Notes under the pieces: model-generated
Told to the model about the DNA's origin: nothing
Seen by the model: the letters and a program-made list of their open reading frames with translations, nothing else
Databases searched by the model: none
Origin: Bacteroidota bacterium
GTDB taxonomy: Bacteria; Bacteroidota; Bacteroidia; Chitinophagales; Chitinophagaceae
Direction of reading: 5' to 3'
Assembly (NCBI GenBank): GCA_018268085.1
Contig: JAFDXE010000018.1
Span: 16,091 to 80,090, forward strand
DNA: 64,000 nt
Program-made: the position numbers and the translations under genes
Part shown: piece by piece, positions 9,929-18,306 of the stretch
How positions within the stretch are numbered: position 1 is the stretch's first letter
Layout: the number at the start of each line of letters is the position of its first letter

Positions 9929-12169
9929 TTATAGTGCTGAGAGGGCCTGTTCGTTCTCCTGCTTTTTAAGTATGGAAGCAATTGCCTCTTCGTATTTCGT
10001 TTTCCAGTTGAGGATGGAACCCCAGTTCTGAGATTCAATGATAATATCTCCGGAAGTTACTTTACCCAAAACAGTAAATGGAACGTTGAGATTAGATATA
10101 TGATCAGTGAATGATTGCTGTTTAGCTGCAGGAACGGATACAACGATCCTGCCCTGTGCTTCTCCAAACAGGTAAGCATCTTTACGGTAACGGGCATCAA
10201 TAGCCGAAAGTTCAAATCCCAGTTCGTTGTGAAAGCCGCTTTCCGTTAACGTAATAAACAAACCACCTTCGCTCACATCATGGGCAGAATGTATGAGCTT
10301 GTGCCTGATGAGAGAAGCCACCGCCTGCTGAATTGTAAACTCTTCATCGAGGTTAAAGTAAGGCGCAGGTGAGTATGGTATACCTGCAATCTTATGGAGA
10401 TATTCAGAAGAAGCAATATCATTCCTGTGTTCTCCTATCATGTAAATGATATCCCCGGCAGCAGTATAGCTCAAAGTCATTTTATCATCCACATTATCCA
10501 GCAAACCCACCATTCCGATTGTAGGCGTAGGATATACGGGGCCGTCCGGCGACTGATTGTAAAAACTAACATTTCCGCCGGTTACAGGCGTATCAAATTT
10601 TACACAGGCAGTGCCCATACCTTTAATGGCATGTACAAATTGGTAGTACACTTCCGGATCATAAGGATTGCCGAAGTTGAGGCAATTGGTAACACCCAGT
10701 GGCTGGCCGCCGCTGCATACGATATTGCGTGCGGCTTCTGCAACTGCGATCATAGCACCTTTGTATGGGTCGGCATATACATAGCGGCTATTGCAATCTG
10801 TAGTTAAGGCCAATCCTTTGTTTGTAGGTTTTGCAATAACAATAGCTGCGTCTGATGGGGCATTCGTACTACAGTTACCGGCGCCTACCATGCTATCATA
10901 CTGTTCATAAACCCAACGCTTACTCGCAATATTGGGCAGTTGAATTAATTGAGATGCTACCGACTGAAGATCGGAAGGAACAGGAACAGTATCAGCATTA
11001 AACAGGTTTACCTGTTCAAGATATTTTGGTTCAGCAAACGGGCGGTTATATTGCGGTGCGCCGCCGCCCAATACTAATTCTGCAGCAGGAATTTCCGCTT
11101 CAAAGTGATCGCCCATATAGAAATTCAGCAACCCGTCATCAGTAACATCTCCGATATGGCTGCAGGGCAAATCCCATTTATCAAATACTTTCAATACATC
11201 TTCTTCTCTTCCTTTCTGCACAACAATGAGCATTCTCTCCTGGCTTTCGCTTAGCAAGAGTTCCCATGCTTTCATATCTTTCTGGCGGGTTGGTACTTTA
11301 TCCAATTGGATGTTCATGCCGGCATTGCCCTTTGCACTCATTTCTGCTGTTGAGCAAATTATACCTGCTGCTCCCATGTCCTGCATGCCTACCACGGCAC
11401 CTGTTTGAATAACTTCCAGGCAGGCTTCCAGTAATTTTTTTTCCTGGAAAGGATCACCAACCTGTACGGCTGGAAGATCCTCCACACTGTCTTCCGTAAT
11501 TTCAGCACTTGCAAACGATGCCCCGCCAATACCATCTTTTCCTGTTGCACTGCCTACAAAAAAAACAGGATTGCCAACGCCTTCAGCAGTTGCAGAAACT
11601 GTTTCTCCTTTTTTTACAATGCCCACACTCATGGCATTAACTAACGGGTTCGTATGATAGCAGTCTTCAAAATAAATTTCTCCGCCAACAGTTGGTACGC
11701 CGAAACAGTTACCGTAATGACCAATACCATGTACAACGCCTGCAAGTAAATGTTGTGTTTTGGGATCGTTTAAGTTGCCGAACCGAAGAGAGTTTAAGGA
11801 TGCAATCGGCCTTGCGCCCATTGTAAATATATCGCGGTTAATGCCGCCCACTCCGGTTGCAGCCCCCTGGAACGGTTCAATAGCAGAAGGATGATTATGC
11901 GATTCAATTTTAAACACCACACCATATCCGTCACCGATATCCATCAGGCCTGCATTTTCTTCACCGGCTTTCACCAGCATTTTCTTCCCTTCCCTGGGTA
12001 ATGTTTTTAACCACTTAATTGAATTTTTATAGCTGCAGTGTTCGCTCCACATACCACTGAAAGCACAAAGCTCAGTGAAATTCGGTGTGCGTCCGAGCTT
12101 CTGTTTTATGAGTTCAAACTCTTCTGCTGTAATTCTTAATTGCGCTGCTGTTGATGCGGTTATTTCCAT
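9929..12169 (-). CDS. purL: Phosphoribosylformylglycinamidine synthase subunit PurL (small type)
   Basis: PurL catalyses the ATP-dependent amidation of FGAR to FGAM in purine synthesis. At 746 residues it is the small form, which works with separate PurS and PurQ subunits; neither is in this window. Diagnostic stretches include MWSEHCSYKNS (near 40-50), FKIESHNHPSAIEPFQGAATGVGG, GAAGIICSTAEMSAKG and HDVSEGGL. It heads a purL-hldD transcription unit with a perfect -7 element in the 5' region. It is divergent from the membrane-protein gene at 12276. Confidence 0.97.
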   Translation of the reverse strand: MEITASTAAQLRITAEEFELIKQKLGRTPNFTELCAFSGMWSEHCSYKNSIKWLKTLPREGKKMLVKAGEENAGLMDIGDGYGVVFKIESHNHPSAIEPFQGAATGVGGINRDIFTMGARPIASLNSLRFGNLNDPKTQHLLAGVVHGIGHYGNCFGVPTVGGEIYFEDCYHTNPLVNAMSVGIVKKGETVSATAEGVGNPVFFVGSATGKDGIGGASFASAEITEDSVEDLPAVQVGDPFQEKKLLEACLEVIQTGAVVGMQDMGAAGIICSTAEMSAKGNAGMNIQLDKVPTRQKDMKAWELLLSESQERMLIVVQKGREEDVLKVFDKWDLPCSHIGDVTDDGLLNFYMGDHFEAEIPAAELVLGGGAPQYNRPFAEPKYLEQVNLFNADTVPVPSDLQSVASQLIQLPNIASKRWVYEQYDSMVGAGNCSTNAPSDAAIVIAKPTNKGLALTTDCNSRYVYADPYKGAMIAVAEAARNIVCSGGQPLGVTNCLNFGNPYDPEVYYQFVHAIKGMGTACVKFDTPVTGGNVSFYNQSPDGPVYPTPTIGMVGLLDNVDDKMTLSYTAAGDIIYMIGEHRNDIASSEYLHKIAGIPYSPAPYFNLDEEFTIQQAVASLIRHKLIHSAHDVSEGGLFITLTESGFHNELGFELSAIDARYRKDAYLFGEAQGRIVVSVPAAKQQSFTDHISNLNVPFTVLGKVTSGDIIIESQNWGSILNWKTKYEEAIASILKKQENEQALSAL

Positions 12170-12197
12170 GATTGAGATTGAGGAGCTTTAGAAAGCG

Positions 12198-12205
12198 CAA
12201 AGTTA
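12198..12205 (-). promoter_or_regulatory. purL promoter -7 element TAACTTTG
   Basis: A perfect TAnnTTTG on the minus strand, 28 nt before the purL ATG at 12169. No well-spaced TTTG -33 element is evident; one lies 27 nt upstream, too far. Confidence 0.45.
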
Positions 12206-12275
12206 ACTACTCGCCTATTTCACAGGAGAGATCAAAAGCAAATATTTTAACTAACTTCCCACATAAAAACAGCGT

Positions 12276-13511
12276 TTGTATTATTTCTTATTTTTTGTTT
12301 ACCTGGCGTTGGCTACCTGGCTCATCACACGTGTACCATTTGTAAAAAAAACAGGATTACCAGGTACACTGATTGCATGGCTTTTTATTATAAAAGTTGC
12401 CGCAGGAATTGCCATTGGATGGATCACGGAACATTATTTTCCCAATAGTGATTATTGGGTTTTTAATGCCGATGGGCAATATGAATATCAATTGCTGATT
12501 CATCATACCAAAGAATTTTTGACCAATATTTTCTCCTCCCCATACGAGAACAGTTACGGCAACTATTTCAATGCTGTAGGATCGTACTGGAATGATCTCA
12601 GCCATAATATTATTTTAAAGCCACTTGCAGTCATCAACCTCCTGAGCCAGGGCAATTATTACATCAACAGTATTTTTTTTAACTGGTTTGGCTTCCTGGG
12701 CCCTGTGGCTTTATACAGGGTATTCAGCGCTATTTATAAAAGCAGCAAATGGCCGCTGATCATTGGTTGTTTTTTACTTCCATCTGCTATTTATTTTTCG
12801 TCGGGCATTGGCAAAGACCTGGTGGTGTTCACCATGATCTGTTTGTATGGTTACGCATTGTACAATATATTATACAGCAAACGCACCACCCGGCGAATGT
12901 TGTTATTGCTGTTATCGTTTGTATTTATTTTGCTGCTGCGCAATTTTGTAGCGGTTTCATTGATTCCGGCTAGCGTTGCAATACTGATCTGTGCACAAAA
13001 AAAATGGAAACCCATAATAGTATTTACTGCTGTTTATATGGTTGGATTGGGATTGCTGGTACTGGGTGAAATAATTGCACCCTCTGTGCAACCCTTAAAA
13101 GTAATTACGCAACGACAAACTGATTTTCTGAACATACCGGCCGGCACAACAAGTTTACCCGTACACAAGCTGGAACCAACAATAAAGAGTTTTATCACTA
13201 ACCTTCCCTGGGCAATTGATCATGGAATACTGCGGCCGCACTTATGGGATAAGTTGCTGTTGCTGCCTTTTGCTTTTGAACTGCTGATCTATGAATTATT
13301 GATTTTAATTGTTGTATTCAGGTTTCGGCGCAACATTCAGTTCGGGCATCCGTTTATTGTATTTGTATGCTTTTTTTCCCTCTTCATGCTCCTCATCACT
13401 GGCTATGTAATCCCTTTTTCCGGAGCCATCATCAGATATCGTAGCATTTATCTCCCCCTTTTTATCACACCTGTTTTGTGTTCTGTTTTTCTGAAAAATG
13501 TAAAAAAATAA
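12276..13511 (+). CDS. Polytopic membrane protein of unknown function
   Basis: A 411-residue, strongly hydrophobic protein with roughly nine to ten transmembrane segments. Between the second and third is an extracytoplasmic-looking loop rich in aromatics and Asn (NSDYWVFNADGQYEYQLLIHH). The pattern resembles O-antigen ligase/GT-C-type membrane proteins of Bacteroidota, but no catalytic motif can be named, so function is open. The reading frame begins at a TTG (12276); no in-frame ATG lies near the first helix. It is followed by glutamine synthetase on the same strand after 125 bp. Confidence 0.75.
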   Translation: MYYFLFFVYLALATWLITRVPFVKKTGLPGTLIAWLFIIKVAAGIAIGWITEHYFPNSDYWVFNADGQYEYQLLIHHTKEFLTNIFSSPYENSYGNYFNAVGSYWNDLSHNIILKPLAVINLLSQGNYYINSIFFNWFGFLGPVALYRVFSAIYKSSKWPLIIGCFLLPSAIYFSSGIGKDLVVFTMICLYGYALYNILYSKRTTRRMLLLLLSFVFILLLRNFVAVSLIPASVAILICAQKKWKPIIVFTAVYMVGLGLLVLGEIIAPSVQPLKVITQRQTDFLNIPAGTTSLPVHKLEPTIKSFITNLPWAIDHGILRPHLWDKLLLLPFAFELLIYELLILIVVFRFRRNIQFGHPFIVFVCFFSLFMLLITGYVIPFSGAIIRYRSIYLPLFITPVLCSVFLKNVKK

Positions 13512-13636
13512 CGTATTACAATTTTAAATATGTTTATTATTTTCAAATAAACAGACAATATTTTTCGTTTAGATCGCAAATTTATTTGCATTTTAGAAAA
13601 AAATAATCTTTTTTTGCTCCATAAAATTGAAAAAAC

Positions 13637-15829
13637 ATGACTTCTCTACGATTTAAGGCCATTGACAATTTGAGAAAGAACGGAAAGGAAGAGCTGAAAC
13701 CCTCACCCCGTATTACTGAAATTTTTAATGAAAATGTGTTTACACTTAAAAAAGCCAGGCGATACCTGAGCGATGATGCGTACAAAAGCCTGGTGGCTTC
13801 CATTCATGCCGGAAAGAAAATTGAAAGGCAGATGGGTAATTATATCGCCAGCGGACTGAGAACATGGGCAGAAGAAAGAGGTGTAACCCATTTTACCCAT
13901 TGGTTCCAGCCATTAACCGGCTTATCTGCAGAGAAGCATGATTCGTTCTTTACACTTAAAAGCGATGGAACGCCAATTGAGGAATTTGATGGCGGCGCCC
14001 TGATTCAGCAGGAACCTGATGCTTCTTCGTTCCCAAGTGGCGGACTGAGAGCAACATTCGAAGCCAGGGGATATACTGCCTGGGACCCTTCGTCTCCCCC
14101 GTTTATTATGGAAATCGGCACGGGAAAAACATTGTGCATTCCTACCATTTTCGTTTCTTATACCGGCGAATCGCTGGATGCAAAAACACCATTACTGAAA
14201 GCAGTTGTTGCTTTGGATAAAGCAGCAGTTGACGTTTGCCAGTATTTTGATAAAAATATTTCTAAAGTAAATGCTACCCTTGGATGGGAGCAGGAATATT
14301 TCCTGGTTGATGCAGGATTGGCCAATGCCCGTCCCGATTTATTATTAACCGGTCGTACAGTTTTCGGGCATGCGCCAGCCAAAGGGCAACAATTGGAAGA
14401 TCATTATTTCGGCGCCATACCTGAACGCGTTTACGCTTTTATGAGAGACTTTGAACAGGAATCGTATCGTCTCGGCATTCCGCTGCGCACTCGTCATAAC
14501 GAAGTAGCACCGGCACAATTTGAATGTGCTCCGATATTTGAAGAAATCAATCTTGCAGTTGATCACAACACGTTGCTGATGGATATCATGAACAGGGTTG
14601 CAAAACGGCATAACCTGATGGTATTACTGCACGAGAAACCTTTTGCCGGCATCAACGGCAGCGGTAAGCACAACAACTGGAGTATGGCAACCGATACCGG
14701 CGTTAACCTGCTGGCACCGGGCAAAACGCCAAAAACAAACCTGATGTTCCTTACCTTTTTTGTGAACACTATTAAAGCTGTTCATGATTATTCGGAACTG
14801 ATCAGGGCTTCTATCGCAAGTGCGGGTAACGATCACCGTTTGGGAGCTAATGAAGCACCACCGGCCATCATTTCAATCTTTATCGGTAAATATCTTACAG
14901 ATGTACTGGAAGAAGTAGAGAAACGTGTGGGCGGCAATTTTGATGAACAGGATGAAGCCATTCTGAAACTCGACATTCATAAAAGTATCCCGGAGTTGAT
15001 GCTCGACAATACCGATCGTAACCGTACATCACCTTTTGCATTTACAGGAAATAAATTTGAATTCCGTGCCGTAGGTTCTTCTGCAAACTGCGCCGGTCCG
15101 ATGACGGTACTAAATACCATCATGGCTGAAACATTAAAAAGTTTCAAACATGAAGTAGATGGTTTAATCGAAAAAGGTGAAAAGAAAGAAGTAGCTATCA
15201 TGCAGGTGATTCAACGCTATATTGTTGAAAGCAAGAAAGTTTTGTTTGAAGGAGATGGTTATAGTGACGACTGGGAAAAAGAAGCGGCAAAAAGAAAATT
15301 ACCCAACGTAAAAACCACGCCGCTGGCATTAGACGCTTACGAAAGTGATAAGGCTAAAAAATTATTTTCCGATAATAAGATATACAACCATCTTGAACTG
15401 GAAGCTCGTCACGAGATCATGCTGGAAGATTACATTAAAAAAGTACAGATTGAAGCAAGGGTTATGGGCGACCTCGCCAGTACATTGATCCTGCCTGCTG
15501 CCATCAGATACCAGAATATATTGCTGGAAAACATCAGGGGTTTAAAAGATGCCGGCTTACCGGAAACTGCGTATGCCCATCAGAAAGCGATCCTTACGCA
15601 GTTGAGTGATCACATCAATACCATCAGTGCAAACGTGGAAGCGATGATTGAAGCAAGAAAAAAAGCGAACGATCTTACGGATACCCGGAAAAAAGCCATC
15701 GCTTATTGTGATGAGGTAAAAGGTAAATATTTTGACCTGATCAGGTATCATGCTGATAAACTCGAATTAATGGTAGACGACAGTTTATGGCTGCTTCCGA
15801 AATACCGTGAAATATTATTTTTGAGATAA
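13637..15829 (+). CDS. glnN: Glutamine synthetase type III
   Basis: This enzyme makes glutamine from glutamate, ammonia and ATP, the central nitrogen-assimilation step. The 730-residue length and the N-terminal segment (ITEIFNENVFTLKKARRYL, GLRTWAEERGVTHFTHWFQPLTG) identify the GSIII class typical of Bacteroidota rather than the shorter GSI. Catalytic-domain landmarks are GWEQEYFLVD, RTRHNEVAPAQFE, GINGSGKHNNWS and RTSPFAFTGNKFEFRAVGSSAN. The gene has its own 125-bp AT-rich upstream region and a strong terminator downstream, so it is likely monocistronic. Confidence 0.96.
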   Translation: MTSLRFKAIDNLRKNGKEELKPSPRITEIFNENVFTLKKARRYLSDDAYKSLVASIHAGKKIERQMGNYIASGLRTWAEERGVTHFTHWFQPLTGLSAEKHDSFFTLKSDGTPIEEFDGGALIQQEPDASSFPSGGLRATFEARGYTAWDPSSPPFIMEIGTGKTLCIPTIFVSYTGESLDAKTPLLKAVVALDKAAVDVCQYFDKNISKVNATLGWEQEYFLVDAGLANARPDLLLTGRTVFGHAPAKGQQLEDHYFGAIPERVYAFMRDFEQESYRLGIPLRTRHNEVAPAQFECAPIFEEINLAVDHNTLLMDIMNRVAKRHNLMVLLHEKPFAGINGSGKHNNWSMATDTGVNLLAPGKTPKTNLMFLTFFVNTIKAVHDYSELIRASIASAGNDHRLGANEAPPAIISIFIGKYLTDVLEEVEKRVGGNFDEQDEAILKLDIHKSIPELMLDNTDRNRTSPFAFTGNKFEFRAVGSSANCAGPMTVLNTIMAETLKSFKHEVDGLIEKGEKKEVAIMQVIQRYIVESKKVLFEGDGYSDDWEKEAAKRKLPNVKTTPLALDAYESDKAKKLFSDNKIYNHLELEARHEIMLEDYIKKVQIEARVMGDLASTLILPAAIRYQNILLENIRGLKDAGLPETAYAHQKAILTQLSDHINTISANVEAMIEARKKANDLTDTRKKAIAYCDEVKGKYFDLIRYHADKLELMVDDSLWLLPKYREILFLR

Positions 15830-15848
15830 TTACCATTGTTGATATTAA

Positions 15849-15873
15849 GCCCCGCAAAAAAAGCGGGGCTTTT
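15849..15873 (+). terminator. Intrinsic terminator of the glutamine synthetase gene
   Basis: A perfect 7-bp stem GCCCCGC / GCGGGGC with an A7 loop, directly followed by TTTT, 20 bp after the stop codon. Confidence 0.9.
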
Positions 15874-15914
15874 GATTTGCGTTTATTTAACCCCGGGTTG
15901 TTTATTTTTACGCC

Positions 15915-16868
15915 ATGAAAAAAATACTCCTTGTACTTTCCATTCTTGCAGGCTTCTCTGCAAATGCTCAGCAAACAGAAGACTGGACAGCAAAAGATGA
16001 ATATGTGAAGCAATTGGGAGCGCTTGAAAAATTTAACGTAGCAACCATAGCAGACACCATTACCAGGAGGTTTGCGGATAAAAAAGATAAAGCAAGAGCC
16101 ATTTATTACTGGATCGCCAACAATATTGCTTTGGATCCTAAAGCAACACGAGCAGGAGATAATAAAAAAATATTGCCCGAAGAAGTAATACAACTACGAA
16201 AGACAACCCCACTCGGATTTGCAAATCTTTTCCAGGAAATGGCAAGCCTGGCAACAATCAGGTGCCTGGTAGTTGACGGGTTTGTAAAATACTCTGCAAA
16301 TGATATCAACAACAAATTAGATGAAGTGAATCACTCCTGGAATGTTGTTCAGTTAGGACAAAGCCCGGAAACCTGGTTTTATGTTGATGTGGCGAAAGCC
16401 AGTGGAACACTGGATGAAAAAATGGCTGTGTTCAGTAAACAGTTTACCAGTGAATATTTTTTTGCTGACAGGAGATTGTTCAACCTCGATCATTATCCCG
16501 ACAACAGTGCCTGGTTATTAGGAGATGAAAAAAGAAGCGAAAAAGAATTTTATGCCTTACCGGTTATAGGAAATGCCGCATATAGTTATGGATTACAAAA
16601 ACCTTCACCGATCACCGGCCATATCAAAACAAAAACAACTACTCCCGTGAATTTTGGATTTATACACAATGCTAAAAAAACAATTTCCGCTATTACTTTG
16701 GTGATGGGCGAAGGCTCAAAACAAACCAAATCTGAACCCATGAATTTTACTGACAGTGATGGCAATTTAAAATTCTCCTATAAATTTAAAAAAGCCGACA
16801 GTTACCCGGTAAAAGTTGTAGCAGATGGCAATATTGTGTTGCAATATTATATTGATGTGGAAGATTAA
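15915..16868 (+). CDS. Secreted transglutaminase-like protein lacking the catalytic cysteine
   Basis: A 317-residue secreted protein with signal peptide MKKILLVLSILAGFSANAQ. Residues about 55-165 align with the transglutaminase-like (kyphoscoliosis-type) fold: ARAIYYWIANNIALD, then TTPLGFANLFQEMA, then NHSWNVVQL and WFYVDVAKASG. In active members the segment before GFANLF reads V-C-x-G-Y-A; here the cysteine position is Pro99. His140 and Asp158 of the triad are kept. It is probably a non-catalytic, ligand-binding or structural protein (inference). A beta-rich C-terminal half follows. Its 3' end overlaps the convergent YdeI-like gene by 4 bp. Confidence 0.8.
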   Translation: MKKILLVLSILAGFSANAQQTEDWTAKDEYVKQLGALEKFNVATIADTITRRFADKKDKARAIYYWIANNIALDPKATRAGDNKKILPEEVIQLRKTTPLGFANLFQEMASLATIRCLVVDGFVKYSANDINNKLDEVNHSWNVVQLGQSPETWFYVDVAKASGTLDEKMAVFSKQFTSEYFFADRRLFNLDHYPDNSAWLLGDEKRSEKEFYALPVIGNAAYSYGLQKPSPITGHIKTKTTTPVNFGFIHNAKKTISAITLVMGEGSKQTKSEPMNFTDSDGNLKFSYKFKKADSYPVKVVADGNIVLQYYIDVED

Positions 16869-17377
16869 ATTTCTCTCCTGCTTTTCTGCCAATGCATCAT
16901 TTCACTGTAGCTAAGCTTATGGGTAAATGCATGTAAAGCTGCAGCAATGCGGCGACTTTTTGTTTCCACTGTTTTGGCCTGTTCAATCCATTTGGAATAA
17001 TATTGCTGATGTGATTTTGCCAAAGATTCAAAATAAGCTTTTGCTTCCGGTTCTTCGGCCAGGCATTTCCGTAAGTCTTTTGATATAGAAACAACTTTTG
17101 TATCTTCTTCCATCTCTACTTCCACTTTTGATCCTAAAGGCTTTCGTATAATTTTCCGCATGGAAGCATTTACAGGGATGATAAAATCTCCGCCACCCAT
17201 TGGCAATAAAGCTACTGACTTTAATGTACAGGCATCAATACTCCCTTTAACCCTGAAAGATTTTTTGTTGCCGGGTTTTATTTTATTGGCGATGGTTGCT
17301 GGTACAGAAATATATGTCCACCCGGTTTTTTCTCCCTGCTGCCCGAATTTTTTCAATGTTGCGGTAAAACCAATCAT
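16865..17377 (-). CDS. YdeI/OmpD-associated protein with DUF1905 domain
   Basis: A 170-residue cytoplasmic protein. The N-terminal half (FTATLKKFGQQGEKTGWTYISVP, through FIIPVNASMRKIIRKPLGS) matches the DUF1905 beta-barrel domain. The C-terminal half (LRKCLAEEPEAKAYFESLAKSHQQYYSKWIEQAKT) is the helical YdeI/OmpD-associated region. Members are linked in E. coli to antimicrobial peptide or bacteriocin protection, but the mechanism is unsettled and may not apply here. It is a standalone gene between two convergent neighbours. Confidence 0.88.
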   Translation of the reverse strand: MIGFTATLKKFGQQGEKTGWTYISVPATIANKIKPGNKKSFRVKGSIDACTLKSVALLPMGGGDFIIPVNASMRKIIRKPLGSKVEVEMEEDTKVVSISKDLRKCLAEEPEAKAYFESLAKSHQQYYSKWIEQAKTVETKSRRIAAALHAFTHKLSYSEMMHWQKSRREI

Positions 17378-17454
17378 GCCCGAATTTATTAAATCTTATG
17401 ATTGCTGTTTCTTTTCTATTTACTAACAGTAAGCAGTAAATGTTCACTAGTTGT

Positions 17455-17482
17455 AAAAAAAAGCCCCCGTTATTTCGGGGGC
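17455..17482 (-). terminator. Intrinsic terminator of the DsbA-like gene
   Basis: On the minus strand, a 7-bp stem GCCCCCG / CGGGGGC with a 6-nt loop is followed by eight Ts (the A-run at 17455-17462). It lies 9 bp past the stop of the DsbA-like gene. Confidence 0.9.
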
Positions 17483-17490
17483 TGCAACTA

Positions 17491-18084
17491 TTAAGCTCTT
17501 TGTTTTTGTTTGGTTGATTTAACCTGCTTTACCGGTGTTTTCTTTTTAAGTTTTTTCAGCGCTGCATCAATGGCTTTACTCAACTCATCATAAGTTGGTT
17601 TACCTGTTACCCGTTCGCCATTTACAAAAAAAGTAGGAACATCTTTTACGCCCCTGGTCAGTCCTTCTTTTAAATCGCCCTGAACCTGCCAGCCAAATGT
17701 AGCATTTACCAGGTCGTCGAGAAATTTTTTACTGTTTACACCTGCTTCTTTAGAATGCAATTTCAAACTGGTTGTTCCTAAATTTCTCCTGTTAGCAAAC
17801 AGGATATTGTGCATTTCCCAAAATTTACCTTCCTGTGCAGTAGCTACTGCCGCTTCCCCTGCCTTTAAACTTCTCTGATGAATATTCGTTAACGGAAAAT
17901 GTCTGAAATTAAACCTGATCTGTCCGTCATAATCTTCAAGTAATTGCTTCACTACTTCATTTGCTTTTGCGCAAGCCTCACTTTCATACTCCCCAAATTC
18001 CTCTAATGTAACTTCTGCTTTGATATTTCCTACGAAAACATCTTTTGGTTCAATGATTTCAACCACGTCTTTTTTGAATGCCAT
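17491..18084 (-). CDS. DsbA-family thioredoxin-fold protein with Ser in place of the nucleophilic Cys
   Basis: The fold is that of DsbA/NhaA-type thioredoxins: VTLEEFGEYES, FNFRHFPLTNIHQRSLKAGE, GKFWEMHNILF and the cis-proline loop GVKDVPTFFVNG. The usual CPYC active site reads S-E-A-C, so the N-terminal nucleophile is replaced by Ser and only the second Cys remains. Ordinary dithiol oxidase activity is therefore unlikely. No signal peptide is seen, so it is probably cytoplasmic. I start at the ATG at 18084 (MAFKKD), preceded by an AAGGAAAG ribosome-binding site. The frame also has a TTG at 18135 that would add 17 residues. The tail is Lys-rich. Confidence 0.82.
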   Translation of the reverse strand: MAFKKDVVEIIEPKDVFVGNIKAEVTLEEFGEYESEACAKANEVVKQLLEDYDGQIRFNFRHFPLTNIHQRSLKAGEAAVATAQEGKFWEMHNILFANRRNLGTTSLKLHSKEAGVNSKKFLDDLVNATFGWQVQGDLKEGLTRGVKDVPTFFVNGERVTGKPTYDELSKAIDAALKKLKKKTPVKQVKSTKQKQRA

Positions 18085-18306
18085 ATTCTTTCCTTTTTTC
18101 GTCTTTACAACTGTTGTTTCTTCTTTATCCAACAATTATGTATTAATAATAATACTTATAAACCAGTCCCCTGATTTTGAAGTGCGGTGAAGGTAATATT
18201 ATTTAAAATGCAATAAAAGCCGTTAATAAATTTTTCCGTAAAAAAGTAAAATTTTAACTGACATTCAACACATTAAATATAATACCCAAATTATGCACAG
18301 TCGTTA

